A stretch of 13,779 nt of DNA from positions 1-13,779 of the forward strand of contig CAJCIF010000247.1 of the NCBI GenBank assembly GCA_903970355.1, read 5' to 3'. The notes under the pieces are model-generated. The model did no database searches. It saw only the letters and a program-made list of their open reading frames with translations, and was not told the DNA's origin. Of this stretch, positions 13,150 to 13,779 are shown one piece after another (the stretch's first letter is position 1; each line of letters begins with the position of its first letter). Made by a program: the position numbers and the translations under genes. This stretch comes from Actinomycetota bacterium. GTDB lineage: Bacteria; Cyanobacteriota; Vampirovibrionia; Obscuribacterales; Obscuribacteraceae.

Positions 13150-13779
13150 CTATTTTGCGATCACCCCTTGTTTCATTCCTGCAATCACAGCATTGACGTA
13201 GTCAACCATGCTCGGGTCGTTGCTTGTTTCACAGGCAGGGCCGTGGTGGTTGCCTGGATCAGGATCGAGTATCCAAGCCATGTTGTAGATGAATCCGCCA
13301 ACTATGCTTTGTTCAAAACCTCTTCTGCGCTCTATTAGAGTGCTTGTTACGGTACTTGGGCAGCTTCCATACCAACCTGGGGGGGCATCTGGATTGGGAT
13401 CGTAATACCGAGCTAAGTCTCCAGAAAGACATTTGGTAGTTATTCCATCCGCTTTGAGGCGAGGCATCCACGTTTTAGGGTCGGCATAGAGCTGTAAATT
13501 TATGCGATCCAATACACCTGGCATTCCATTGAAAATTGGCACCAGTACTTTCATCCAAAAATCCGGATCTGAGAATGGGGCTACGGAAATTTTATAGCCG
13601 AGTTCGTCGCCTACCAGCTTGCAAAAAGCTATGAAACTAGCTACATTTTTTTCTTCCTTCTTCTTATCCGAATCGCTCAAGCAATCTTCGTTGTCCATAT
13701 CGATTCCATCGATAAGTTGAACGTTGTCGACAGTCATAAACTTTTTAAGAGCGATGAGATTTCGTTTCAAATCTGTATT
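13150..13779 (-). CDS. GH18-like glycosidase (chitinase-type TIM barrel), C-terminal part
   Basis: The frame is open to the window edge, so the true start lies outside; about 209 residues are seen. Counting from the TTG at 13770, residues 21-28 read DGIDMDNE, the GH18 catalytic pattern DxxDxDxE with Glu28 as acid/base (DNA 13687-13710). It is followed by FIAFCKLVGDELGYKISVAP (strand 5), DRINLQLYAD (strand 6, matching the usual N.QLY) and a late YNMAWILDPD (strand 8 tryptophan). These match GH18 order. Members cut beta-1,4-GlcNAc links in chitin, or N-glycans for the endoglycosidase group; others are inactive lectins. The catalytic residues seen here are intact. Short C-terminus, no anchor. 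Substrate is not predictable. Confidence 0.75.
   Translation of the reverse strand, partial: NTDLKRNLIALKKFMTVDNVQLIDGIDMDNEDCLSDSDKKKEEKNVASFIAFCKLVGDELGYKISVAPFSDPDFWMKVLVPIFNGMPGVLDRINLQLYADPKTWMPRLKADGITTKCLSGDLARYYDPNPDAPPGWYGSCPSTVTSTLIERRRGFEQSIVGGFIYNMAWILDPDPGNHHGPACETSNDPSMVDYVNAVIAGMKQGVIAK

Overview
The window looks like chromosomal DNA of a free-living bacterium of middling GC. Genes are densely packed on both strands, most have Shine-Dalgarno sites, TTG and GTG starts occur, and a lipoprotein signal and several secreted or membrane-anchored proteins are present. The mix (a soluble poly-HAMP sensor, general-stress membrane protein, DUF429, GH108 and GH18 hydrolases, IS3 transposase) would suit an environmental diderm, perhaps a non-photosynthetic relative of cyanobacteria. 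The sequence alone does not fix the lineage and this is an impression only.

Layout. 1-1422 (minus) is the N-terminal 474 residues of a cytoplasmic poly-HAMP signalling protein built from 276-bp tandem units; its output domain lies outside the window. 1824-5450 holds a small secreted helical protein (plus), a secreted coiled-coil/membrane-anchored protein with an unusual proline-in-every-heptad stretch (minus), a general-stress glycine-zipper protein (minus), and a tightly coupled pair consisting of a YheT-type alpha/beta hydrolase and a small acidic partner (minus). 5577-6885 is rich in very small membrane proteins (34, 55 and 46 aa, plus a possible frameshifted one of about 45 aa) around a 139-aa lipoprotein. 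7062-7991 encodes a DUF429 protein followed by a strong terminator.

8066-8413 is a tRNA cluster: Arg(UCU), Lys(CUU), Leu(UAG). Immediately after tRNA-Leu the character changes to accessory DNA: a KAP-family P-loop NTPase that stops early, an IS3-family element (about 2 kb by its best inverted repeats) with orfA and orfB joined by an A9 slippery run, and a non-coding or degraded stretch. Past that, on the minus strand, come a two-gene unit of a stand-alone receiver domain and a GH108 peptidoglycan hydrolase, then a 400-bp intergenic region with a candidate structured RNA ending in a terminator-like palindrome, and finally the C-terminal part of a GH18-like glycosidase that runs off the window.

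The strongest functional themes are envelope or stress biology on the left and a tRNA-associated accessory island, damaged by an insertion sequence, on the right. I did not find a complete multi-gene system that I can call new. The best leads are the cluster of tiny membrane proteins, the proline-heptad rod protein, the receiver-lysozyme pair and the candidate RNA near 12.9-13.0 kb.
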